A DNA stretch of 5,978 nucleotides from Dysgonamonadaceae bacterium (GTDB lineage: Bacteria; Bacteroidota; Bacteroidia; Bacteroidales; Azobacteroidaceae), in NCBI GenBank assembly GCA_031276105.1, contig JAISNS010000138.1, forward strand, positions 1 to 5,978. Reading direction: 5' to 3'. This document shows, piece by piece, positions 1-5,977 of this stretch (positions are counted from its first letter, which is position 1; each line of letters opens with the position of its first letter). Both the position numbers and the translations under genes were made by a program. Under the pieces are notes generated by a model. It saw only the letters and a program-made list of their open reading frames with translations, was not told the origin of the DNA and searched no databases.

Positions 1-82
1 AGAAGCCGGGAAAATGAATATCGAAGGAAAAGAATACATCGTCCAAGACGGCGATATTATGCACTTCCGGTTTAACGTATAG
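1..82 (+). CDS. ychF: YchF/OLA1-family redox-regulated ATPase, C-terminal end (partial)
   Basis: Only the last 26 codons are present; the gene runs off the left edge. Read from base 2, the frame encodes a tail containing EGKEYIVQDGDIMHFRFNV followed by TAG at 80-82. This is the characteristic ending of YchF: the TGS domain terminates in a G-K-[DE]-Y-x-V-x-D-G-D-[IV]-x-x-F-x-F-N-V pattern, and the E. coli and human OLA1 proteins end in nearly the same way. YchF is an Obg-family P-loop protein that hydrolyses ATP and binds ribosomes; its G domain and coiled coil would lie to the left of the window. The gene converges on the minus-strand gene ending at 221, with the palindrome at 129-226 between them. 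A T-run directly follows the stop, but no hairpin precedes it. The identification rests on a short but highly conserved tail. Confidence 0.88.
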   Translation, partial: EAGKMNIEGKEYIVQDGDIMHFRFNV

Positions 83-128
83 TTTTTTTCAAAAGATTAC
101 TGCGGAAAAAACGGAAGACGCTGTAAAG

Positions 129-226
129 AACTAAGAGTTAAGAACTAAGAGTTAAGAGTTACGCGAAGCGAGGTTTGTTTACCGCGCTTTGCGTAACTCG
201 TAACTCTTAGTTCTTAACTCTTAGTT
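129..226. repeat. Long near-perfect palindrome with internal 14-nt iteration
   Basis: Bases 129-170 and 185-226 are reverse complements at 40 of 42 positions, separated by a 14-nt loop (171-184). The outer part of each arm is a short tandem array: in the left arm AACTAAGAGTTAAG occurs at 129-142 and again at 143-156, followed by a partial AGTT, and then ACGCGAAGCG. The element lies between convergent genes and could act as a bidirectional terminator or RNA-stabilising hairpin, but there is no clear U-run on either side, so this is not a textbook intrinsic terminator. The arm-plus-loop design also suggests a dispersed non-autonomous repeat; copies elsewhere in the genome would be needed to show this. 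Its last six bases overlap the final codon and stop of the minus-strand gene. Confidence 0.9.
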
Positions 227-2071
227 GAATTCAAACACTTTGGCAAAGCGGTAGATTGTATTGTCGTCCATTGTTAATATTATATCCACTTCGCCCGCAT
301 CAATGGAGGGAAGGATGCAGGTAAGGGTTTTCCCGTCCGGGGTAACGCTCAGATTTGTACAGGGTTGCCCTCCGACGTTTATTTCGTCTATTTTGTCCAA
401 ATTGTTGCCGGTGAGCATTAGCGGTTGATTGGGCGTATTGGCGTCGCCGATAATCGGGGCGATGCTGCTGACGTAAAAAGCGCTCGCGGCATTTACATAC
501 TGATAGGCGCCGTTTAAAACTAAAGGAGGATTGCTGCCGACTGTTATTTTGACGTTCTTATATCCGATATTGGCCGACGAAGTGGGAGGGACTTTGCACA
601 TCAGGAAATGGGACGAAAGAACGACTACCTCGGTGCAGGGAACATCATCAATGGTTACGGTTGGCGGGGTAAGATAACGAATTTGATCCAAATCGGCATT
701 ATGCTGAATTTCCGTTTCTGTAAGAACGCGGTTGTATATTCTATAATTCAGTAGTCTATAGCCTTTTAGTGGATGGGCGCCTGACCGACAACCGATGGAT
801 AGATATGAATTTGCATTGTCAATAATTGTATTAATGTTTTTATTATAGCTGCCTTGAGACAGGTTTGTAACTCTATTGCCGTTTAGGAAAAATGAGAACC
901 TGCCGTCTGTACTGCCGTAATATGCCGCTTGCGATGATACAATGTTGAGTTTTCCAAGCAAAATATTGGGGTAACTGCTGAGTGATGTTGCAATCCCTGT
1001 TGAAAATCCGCCCCACGCTTCGACGCCGAACTCACCGCTAAAATATGCAAAATTGAAACTTTGATTTAGTACAGTTGATAATCCGTACCCGGAAACAAAT
1101 GTTTCACTTGTGTATGAAGTATGATTGGGGCGTTGGAAAATCGTTTCAACGGTTCGTTCGCTACCCCCGCCGGGTATCCCATAGGCAACTAAACTGCCCA
1201 TACGATTAAACGCAACGCCGTCATTGCCTACTTGCCAGCCGTTACTTCCCCAATAGGAATCTGTTGGAGTATTGGTTAGCGGGAGTTTAATGCCCTGTTC
1301 TAAATCAACCCATTCTGTCGCATCGTTAGAATGAAGTTTATCGCCCAGAGCAGCATTATTTATACCGTCGAAGTAAACAATCAATCCGTTTTGCACATAA
1401 TCGTTCGTCGAGGCGTATGGAAAATCCCCGTAAATGTAGATATAATTCCCGCCGTCGGTACTTCCGAATTTGGGCGAAAGAGTTTCCGACTGTATGGTTA
1501 CTTCGTTGCTTTCTTCCAACACGTGGCAATTATCTGCAATCACTTTTAGCTTGACTGTGCCGGCGGGAATGGCAGTTTCCAGTTTCGGCGCTGTTGTCAC
1601 GCCAAGGTATTCGTAGCCTGCGCCGTTTGGGTTGATGTACCAGGTATAGGTTTTTGCTTCGGTACTGACTGCAAACCCAATGTTGTCGCCTCCGACTAAA
1701 TTGGTCGTACTGGAGGTGAGAGTGAGGGTCTCGCCCACGCTTTTTTGGGGCGATATGGGTCGCGCCCAATGATTTCCGTCCCAAGCATGAACGCCCACGC
1801 AAGTGTTTGGGTTCGTGTTGTAAACCATTGCGCCTTTCAGTTGCGCTTTAGCTACGGCTATTTCTGCGCCGCTCATGCCCGGAAAACCGGCGGGAATTTC
1901 CCCCGTATTGTCGAGGCTTACATTCGAGAGGATTAAGCCGCCTTTTGCGCCGCTGTTCAAATCCAGGATTGCTCCGGCCTTCGGAGCGTTCGCGCTACCG
2001 ATAGTAACCTGAGCGCGTAGGTTAGCGCTCAAAACGAGCGCTGCTGATAATACTAAAATTTTTGTTCTCAT
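221..2071 (-). CDS. Secreted multidomain surface protein with Ig-like, LamG-like and IPT/TIG domains
   Basis: This is a complete 616-residue ORF. Residues 1-20 form a signal peptide (MRTK, hydrophobic ILVLSAALVLSA, then NLRA before Q21); no lipobox cysteine follows, so it is probably a signal peptidase I substrate. Residues 21-106 are a Bacteroidales surface-protein head module: QVTIGS, AILDLNSGAKGGLIL, a GMSGAEIAVAKAQLKGAMVYNT segment (residues 65-86), then HAWDGNHW. Residues about 110-195 look Ig/PKD-like (TYTWYINPNG, VKLKVIADNC). Residues about 228-462 resemble a LamG/concanavalin-like sandwich: LIVYFDGINN at the start, FSFFLNGNRV in the middle, and YRIYNRVLTETEIQHN, a typical closing segment. 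Residues about 468-527 and 532-614 are two IPT/TIG folds (VGGQPCTNLSVTPDGKTLTC in the second). No type IX C-terminal sorting domain is evident. Adhesion or glycan binding is inferred from the domain types; no catalytic motif is seen. The LamG-coding part is clearly AT-richer than the 5' end. The start ATG is preceded by an AT-rich leader without a Shine-Dalgarno site, usual for this phylum. I see no clear promoter close upstream. Confidence 0.87.
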   Translation of the reverse strand: MRTKILVLSAALVLSANLRAQVTIGSANAPKAGAILDLNSGAKGGLILSNVSLDNTGEIPAGFPGMSGAEIAVAKAQLKGAMVYNTNPNTCVGVHAWDGNHWARPISPQKSVGETLTLTSSTTNLVGGDNIGFAVSTEAKTYTWYINPNGAGYEYLGVTTAPKLETAIPAGTVKLKVIADNCHVLEESNEVTIQSETLSPKFGSTDGGNYIYIYGDFPYASTNDYVQNGLIVYFDGINNAALGDKLHSNDATEWVDLEQGIKLPLTNTPTDSYWGSNGWQVGNDGVAFNRMGSLVAYGIPGGGSERTVETIFQRPNHTSYTSETFVSGYGLSTVLNQSFNFAYFSGEFGVEAWGGFSTGIATSLSSYPNILLGKLNIVSSQAAYYGSTDGRFSFFLNGNRVTNLSQGSYNKNINTIIDNANSYLSIGCRSGAHPLKGYRLLNYRIYNRVLTETEIQHNADLDQIRYLTPPTVTIDDVPCTEVVVLSSHFLMCKVPPTSSANIGYKNVKITVGSNPPLVLNGAYQYVNAASAFYVSSIAPIIGDANTPNQPLMLTGNNLDKIDEINVGGQPCTNLSVTPDGKTLTCILPSIDAGEVDIILTMDDNTIYRFAKVFEFN

Positions 2072-2110
2072 TGTAATTATTGTTTATAATTTATAATTCT
2101 TAATTCATCC

Positions 2111-2235
2111 TGTTATTGCGCGCTTGACGCGCCATCCCCTTTTTCCCGACCTTGTCATTGCGCGCTTGACGCGCAATCCCCTGATTAAATGTTCTGCGTC
2201 TTTCAGGGGATCCCGCGTCAAGCGCGGGATGACAA
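2111..2235. repeat. Three REP-like palindromic units, two direct and one inverted
   Basis: Unit 1 (2111-2139) and unit 2 (2152-2183) are in the same orientation and share TTGCGCGCTTGACGCGC. Unit 3 (2204-2235) is inverted. Each unit is itself a small hairpin: in unit 2 ATTGCGCG and CGCGCAAT pair around CTTGA, and in unit 3 ATCCCGCG and CGCGGGAT pair around TCAAG. Units 2 and 3 also match each other as inverted arms at 28 of 32 positions around a 20-nt spacer, so either small hairpins or one large cruciform can form. The four differences between units 2 and 3 fall at paired positions within each unit and preserve pairing. Unit 1 carries one stem mismatch and looks degenerate. Such short GC-rich palindromes flanked by TGTCAT and ATCCC are a common dispersed repeat style in bacterial intergenic regions. 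The cluster lies in the region upstream of the minus-strand surface-protein gene and may fall in its leader. Confidence 0.85.
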
Positions 2236-2253
2236 ATGGTGCGCAACGGACGC

Positions 2254-2292
2254 AAAAAAACCTGCCGAATCTCTTTTGGAGATAAGACAGGT
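2254..2292 (-). terminator. Rho-independent terminator of the minus-strand small RNA
   Basis: On the minus strand ACCTG at 2292-2288 pairs with CAGGT at 2264-2260, and ATCTC at 2283-2279 pairs with GAGAT at 2273-2269, around the loop CAAAA. There is an interior mismatched section between the two helices. A run of T follows directly (2259-2254). On the plus strand the same hairpin is followed by TATTATTTTTT, so weaker termination in that direction is possible too. The better fit is to minus-strand transcription from the promoter at 2436-2467, and it would insulate or attenuate the surface-protein gene farther on. Confidence 0.75.
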
Positions 2293-2430
2293 ATTATTTT
2301 TTCCTGAAATAGGATTATTTCGCTGTGTGTGTACGCATAATTCCGTTAACTTCCAAGCGATGGAAGTTAAGAATACATAATAAACCGTAAACTTCGGAAG
2401 TTGCCATATTTGTTACTATTTTACAAAAAC
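2254..2430 (-). ncRNA. Candidate small RNA of about 175 nt, possibly 6S-like
   Basis: The minus strand carries a promoter (2436-2467), then about 135 nt, then an intrinsic terminator (2254-2292), with no convincing gene between. This is the layout of an independent small RNA. The 5' end is estimated from the promoter spacing. Visible structure: a perfect 10-bp hairpin (2346-2355 with 2361-2370, loop 2356-2360), and a flanking imperfect helix of 2376-2386 with 2312-2322 (nine pairs including one G-U, two mismatches). Farther out, two short helices are possible (GAA with TTC, TTCC with GGAA). Together these give an interrupted rod with a large 3'-side bulge of about 23 nt, loosely like 6S RNA, the RNA polymerase-binding regulator. 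That identity is inference; the Bacteroidota 6S-Flavo and Bacteroidales-1 RNA families are the comparisons to make. Alternatives are a leader RNA that attenuates the surface-protein gene at 2071, or a short transcript encoding the 30-codon ORF at 2315-2407. Confidence 0.55.
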
Positions 2431-2435
2431 AGGGG

Positions 2436-2467
2436 CAAATGTAATTCAATTATTCAGATTGTACAAA
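2436..2467 (-). promoter_or_regulatory. Bacteroidota-type promoter (TTTG / TACATTTG)
   Basis: On the minus strand TTTG (2467-2464) is followed after exactly 20 nt by TACATTTG (2443-2436), matching both elements and the 19-21 nt spacing of the Bacteroides housekeeping consensus TTTG-N19-21-TAnnTTTG. Transcription should begin near 2428-2432 and run left into the candidate small RNA. It could also be the distal promoter of the surface-protein gene if the terminator at 2254-2292 is leaky or regulated, giving a leader of about 360 nt. Confidence 0.72.
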
Positions 2468-2533
2468 TGTTTTTGGAAAAAATTTTACCTGTGAAAAGCG
2501 GAGCAAACAACTCATTCTTTCGACAAAATGAAT

Positions 2534-2541
2534 TACTTTTG
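2534..2541 (+). promoter_or_regulatory. -7-like promoter element for the MoxR-DUF5682 operon
   Basis: TACTTTTG matches the TAnnTTTG -7 element of Bacteroidota. It lies 26 bases before the ATG at 2568, so the transcript would start about 18-22 nt upstream of the start codon. No good TTTG partner is seen 19-21 nt upstream, so the promoter may be weak, use an alternative sigma factor, or need an activator. The leader between it and the ATG is A-rich and has no Shine-Dalgarno site. Confidence 0.5.
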
Positions 2542-2567
2542 CACTCTTTCGGAAAAACAGATAAACG

Positions 2568-3683
2568 ATGAACACAACAGACAAACAGAGCGAATTATTG
2601 CGGCTTCCGGCCGAATGGCTGTATGCACACGAATTGGCGGCATTGAAAGAAGAAGACAAGAACGTGGAGAAACCGGACGGTTGGCAATTATCGCCCAAAG
2701 CCGTTTTGAAATTCATTACCGGCGGAGAAACAAAAGAACTTGCGATAAGCCCTAAATACATCGGAAACAATCGTTTGGTGGAAATTGCCATCGCTACGCT
2801 CCTGACCGATCGTTCGCTATTGCTGATTGGCGAACCGGGAACGGCCAAATCGTGGCTGTCCGAAAATCTGGCGGCCGCTATCTGCGGCGATTCAGGGAAA
2901 GTTGTACAGGGAACAGCCGGAACCGGCGAAGAGCATATCCGGTATTCATGGAATTATGCGCTCTTGCTGGCCAATGGCCCTTCTAACGAGTCTTTGATTA
3001 AAAGTCCGGTTTATCGTGCCATGGAAACCGGCGCTATCGCCCGGTTCGAAGAAATATCCCGTTGCGCCTCGGAAGTGCAGGACGCGCTGATTTCCATCCT
3101 GTCGGAAAAAACGATTGCTATTCCCGAATTGGCGACGGAACTGCCGGCCAAACGCGGATTTTCTATTATTGCAACCGCCAATACCCGCGACAGGGGCGTC
3201 AACGACATGTCGGCAGCGCTTAAACGCCGCTTCAATATCATTGTGCTACCTTCTCCGGCAGACCTCGAAACCGAAGTTGCTATTGTAAACAAACGGGTGG
3301 CCGAAATTTCGGCAGATTACCGCTTAAAAGCCCATTTACCCGACCACGACCGGATTGAAAAGATTGTAACCGTTTTTCGCGAATTGAGGCAAGGCCTCAC
3401 GCTCGACGAAAAGCAGAAACTGAAATCGCCGGCCGGAACTATTTCTACAGCCGAAGCAATTTCTTTAATTGTCAACAGTATGGCATTGGCTTCCGGTTTC
3501 GGAAACGGAACGGTGAGCGACGAAGATTTAGCCGCCGGATTGCAGGGAGCGATTGTCAAAGACGAAGATAAAGACCGCTTAGTGTGGAAAGAATATCTTG
3601 AAAATGTGATGAAAAAACGGGGTTCTTCCTGGCGGGGATTATACAATACTTGCAGCGAAATGAACGATTTCGCGAAACAATGA
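2568..3683 (+). CDS. MoxR-family AAA+ ATPase
   Basis: This 371-residue protein is a cytoplasmic AAA+ ATPase of the MoxR group. Walker A is GEPGTAKS at residues 88-95, preceded by the strand SLLLI. The Walker B position is RFEE at 159-162 within GAIARFEEISR, followed by EVQDALISILSE, the MoxR continuation. Sensor 1 is IIATANTRDRG (200-210), and LKRRFN (219-223) holds the probable arginine finger. The last 150 residues are mainly helical and would form the lid. The Walker B aspartate is replaced by glutamate, which I recall as usual for MoxR proteins paired with DUF5682. MoxR ATPases generally act as chaperone-like remodellers with VWA-domain partners (RavA-ViaA is the best-studied pair). The ATG at 2568 is chosen because it sits just after the -7-like element. 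The stop overlaps the next start as ATGA, so the two proteins are probably made together. The substrate cannot be told from the sequence. Confidence 0.88.
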   Translation: MNTTDKQSELLRLPAEWLYAHELAALKEEDKNVEKPDGWQLSPKAVLKFITGGETKELAISPKYIGNNRLVEIAIATLLTDRSLLLIGEPGTAKSWLSENLAAAICGDSGKVVQGTAGTGEEHIRYSWNYALLLANGPSNESLIKSPVYRAMETGAIARFEEISRCASEVQDALISILSEKTIAIPELATELPAKRGFSIIATANTRDRGVNDMSAALKRRFNIIVLPSPADLETEVAIVNKRVAEISADYRLKAHLPDHDRIEKIVTVFRELRQGLTLDEKQKLKSPAGTISTAEAISLIVNSMALASGFGNGTVSDEDLAAGLQGAIVKDEDKDRLVWKEYLENVMKKRGSSWRGLYNTCSEMNDFAKQ

Positions 3684-5977
3684 ATCACGGGCGTTTCAAT
3701 ATCTTCGGCATCCGCCACCTTTCGCCGGGCGTTTCCTGTCGCTTGCTCCGCTATCTGGAAGAAAAAAATCCCCGCTGTATCCTGATTGAAGGCCCATCCG
3801 ACGCCGGTGATACTATCCAAGCGCTTGCCGATGAGCGGGTGACGCTTCCGGTTGCCTTGCTGGCTTACACGACCGAACTTCCTATCGAAACCGTATTGTA
3901 TCCGTTTGCTTCTTATTCTCCCGAATATCAGGCTATCTGTTGGGGCGTTCGCAGGGAGAGGGACGTGCGCTTCATTGATTTGCCGGCCGGCATAATGCTT
4001 AAACTCAGTCAAAAGAAACGGTATGCGGAAAAACAGGGAATAGCCGATGCTTTTTATGCTTTTCACAACGGGCTATACGACAAAGTTGCGGCTCATTACG
4101 GCGAAAGCGATTATGAAAGTTATTGGGAAAGGTATTTCGAACACAACTTGGATTCCCATAGCATGGAAGAAGCCTTGTTGTGTCAGTCGGCGCAATTCCG
4201 CGCTCTGGTTATCGGCAGGGAAGCGGAAGACGCTCCCTACGATTTTTCGTACAACCTGATTCGCGAAGCGCACATGCGCCGCGAAATACAGCGAGCCTTG
4301 TCGGAAGGTTTCAAACCGGAAGAAATCGTTATCGTTGTCGGCGCTTATCACGCTGCCGGTATTCAATCCGGCAACGCTCCGCTTTCCGACGAAGAATACC
4401 GTCAATTGCCCCGGGCAATCTCCCAAATCACGTGGATGCCGTATTCGTATCTTCGTTTGAGCAGTCGTAGCGGCTATGGCGCGGGCAACAAAGCGCCTTA
4501 TTATTTTGAATTAATGTGGGAAGCCTTGCGTGAAAATAATCTGTCGGGCTTGCCGGCGGTTTATCTTTCCAAAGTAGCGATAGCCTTGCGGGAAAGAGGT
4601 TTCAATGCCTCGTCTGCCGACGTCATTGAAGCGGTTCGGATGGCCAATGCGCTTGCCGCCCTGAATGCCGGTTCGCAACCGGTTTTGAAAGATTTGCACG
4701 ACGCTGTGGTGACTTGTCTCGGAGGCGGCGATTTGGCTGCTGTGGCCGGAGCGATTAACCGGGTGGATATTGGAACGGCTATCGGCAGTTTGCCGGAAGG
4801 AACGAGCCGGACGCCGATTCAGGAAAACATGAACCGGGAGTTGAAACGCTTGAAACTAATCCCTTACCAATCGCCGGTAGCGCAAGAGTTAAGTCTGGAT
4901 TTGCGCGAGAACCTCAAAGTCAAAAGCAAGGAAGCGGCTTTCATCGATTTGAACCGTTCGATATTCTTGCATCGCTTGCAGGTATTGAACATTCATTTTG
5001 CGGAAAAAGTCAGAGTATCGCAAGATAGCGCTACTTGGGCGGAAAAATGGGTGTTGCGCTGGTCGCCCGAAGTGGAAATCGAAATTGTGGAAGCCGGCCT
5101 GAAAGGTGAAACGCTGGAAATTGCTGCGGCTTTTGAGTTGAAAGAACGCCTCAACGACTGTACGGATATTTCTTTGGTCGCCCAAACCGTAAGGCAATCC
5201 TGCGAATGTTGCTTAACCCCGGTTTTCGACAATGCCATCGACACGTTACAAGCCCTGCTGGTCGATTCGGTCGATTTTAAGGAGACGGCGTATGCCGCTC
5301 ACGAACTGGCTACGCTTATTCAGTACGGCGATTTGCGCCGGTTCAAACTTGCGCCTTTGATTCCGTTGTTTCAACAGCTTTTTTTGCGTTCTTCTTTACT
5401 GTTGACCGGCGCTTCTTCCTGCGACGATAAGGCGGCGAACGAGATAGCCCGGGCGATTCATGTCCTTGAATTGATTTCGCAACAGCAGTATGCGATTTCG
5501 GATGTTGAGACGTGGCAAAAAGAATTGTACCGATTAGCTAAACGCGACGATTTGAACGCCAAACTCTCCGGGCTGGCTTTTTCTATTTTGTTGGAACACA
5601 ATTTAGTTGGCGAGGATGATTGTGCGCAAGAGGTTTCCCGCAGACTGTCGCCGGGTGTTCCGGCCGGATTGGGCGCCGCGTGGTTCGAAGGTCTGGCCGG
5701 GCGCAATCATTATGCTTTGCTTTCGCGCGTTGCCTTGTGGAAGGAGTTGGATCGTTATATCCGGCAGTTGGATGAAGAAGAATTTATGCGTTCGCTTGTC
5801 TTTCTCAGAAGGGCGTTTAGCGAATTTGAGGCCAATCAAAAAAATAGCCTTGCCGAACTGCTGGGCGAATTATGGGGATTGAATGTCGAAACGCTTGCCG
5901 AAAACTTATATACGGAATTGTCGGAAAAAGAAACGGAAAAATTGGATGAGCTAAATGCTTTCGACTTTGACTTTTGA
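3680..5977 (+). CDS. DUF5682-family protein, MoxR-associated, TIKI/EreA-like N-terminal domain predicted
   Basis: The protein has 765 residues from ATG 3680, which overlaps the upstream TGA (ATGA). An in-frame TTG at 3650 would add ten residues but lies inside the MoxR gene; the conserved part begins right after the ATG, so 3680 is preferred. Motifs: FGIRHLSPG at 9-17 (H13), CILIEGPSD at 33-41 (E37), RFIDLP at 97-102, and VVGAYHAAG at 219-227 (H224). These match my recollection of DUF5682 (GIRHHGPG, EGP, GA.H.). The set of GxxH, a downstream glutamate and a late GAxHxxG resembles the TIKI/TraB/erythromycin-esterase superfamily, suggesting a metal-dependent or hydrolase-like site; that function is inference. 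The remaining 500 residues are largely helical with no recognised motif and end in an acidic tail (DELNAFDFDF). No signal peptide or membrane segment is visible, so it should be cytoplasmic. Length is in the usual range for the family, and the frame is intact. The stop lies one base before the window ends, so the expected VWA partner gene would follow immediately. Confidence 0.83.
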   Translation: MNHGRFNIFGIRHLSPGVSCRLLRYLEEKNPRCILIEGPSDAGDTIQALADERVTLPVALLAYTTELPIETVLYPFASYSPEYQAICWGVRRERDVRFIDLPAGIMLKLSQKKRYAEKQGIADAFYAFHNGLYDKVAAHYGESDYESYWERYFEHNLDSHSMEEALLCQSAQFRALVIGREAEDAPYDFSYNLIREAHMRREIQRALSEGFKPEEIVIVVGAYHAAGIQSGNAPLSDEEYRQLPRAISQITWMPYSYLRLSSRSGYGAGNKAPYYFELMWEALRENNLSGLPAVYLSKVAIALRERGFNASSADVIEAVRMANALAALNAGSQPVLKDLHDAVVTCLGGGDLAAVAGAINRVDIGTAIGSLPEGTSRTPIQENMNRELKRLKLIPYQSPVAQELSLDLRENLKVKSKEAAFIDLNRSIFLHRLQVLNIHFAEKVRVSQDSATWAEKWVLRWSPEVEIEIVEAGLKGETLEIAAAFELKERLNDCTDISLVAQTVRQSCECCLTPVFDNAIDTLQALLVDSVDFKETAYAAHELATLIQYGDLRRFKLAPLIPLFQQLFLRSSLLLTGASSCDDKAANEIARAIHVLELISQQQYAISDVETWQKELYRLAKRDDLNAKLSGLAFSILLEHNLVGEDDCAQEVSRRLSPGVPAGLGAAWFEGLAGRNHYALLSRVALWKELDRYIRQLDEEEFMRSLVFLRRAFSEFEANQKNSLAELLGELWGLNVETLAENLYTELSEKETEKLDELNAFDFDF

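Noticed and set aside
83..90. Intrinsic terminator right after the ychF stop
   Set aside because: There is a T-run but no G+C-rich hairpin directly before it; the tail of ychF shows no strong inverted repeat.
129..226. CRISPR array reading of the 14-nt iterated sequence
   Set aside because: The iterated units are contiguous, without unique spacers, and are arranged as a palindrome, not as regularly spaced direct repeats.
2111..2235. Insertion-sequence ends with target duplication
   Set aside because: Only 20 nt separate the inverted arms of units 2 and 3, there is no transposase, and no flanking direct duplication is visible; a REP-like repeat is the simpler reading.
2189..2380. Plus-strand ORF of 63 codons in the intergenic region
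   Set aside because: It begins inside the spacer of the REP-like repeat pair, runs through the terminator hairpin, and encodes a repeat-derived peptide (GIPRQARDDK) often produced by such palindromes.
2450..2848. Minus-strand ORF of 132 codons
   Set aside because: It overlaps the start of the MoxR gene and the promoter region antisense; low-complexity serine-rich translation with no motif.
3650..3679. TTG start adding ten residues to the DUF5682 protein
   Set aside because: The ATG at 3680 forms the standard ATGA overlap with the MoxR stop and lies directly before the conserved NIFGIRH motif; the added residues come from overlapping MoxR codons.
3317..4066. Minus-strand ORF of 249 codons
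   Set aside because: It lies antisense across the junction of the MoxR and DUF5682 genes, both of which have clear family motifs, and its translation shows no recognisable domain.
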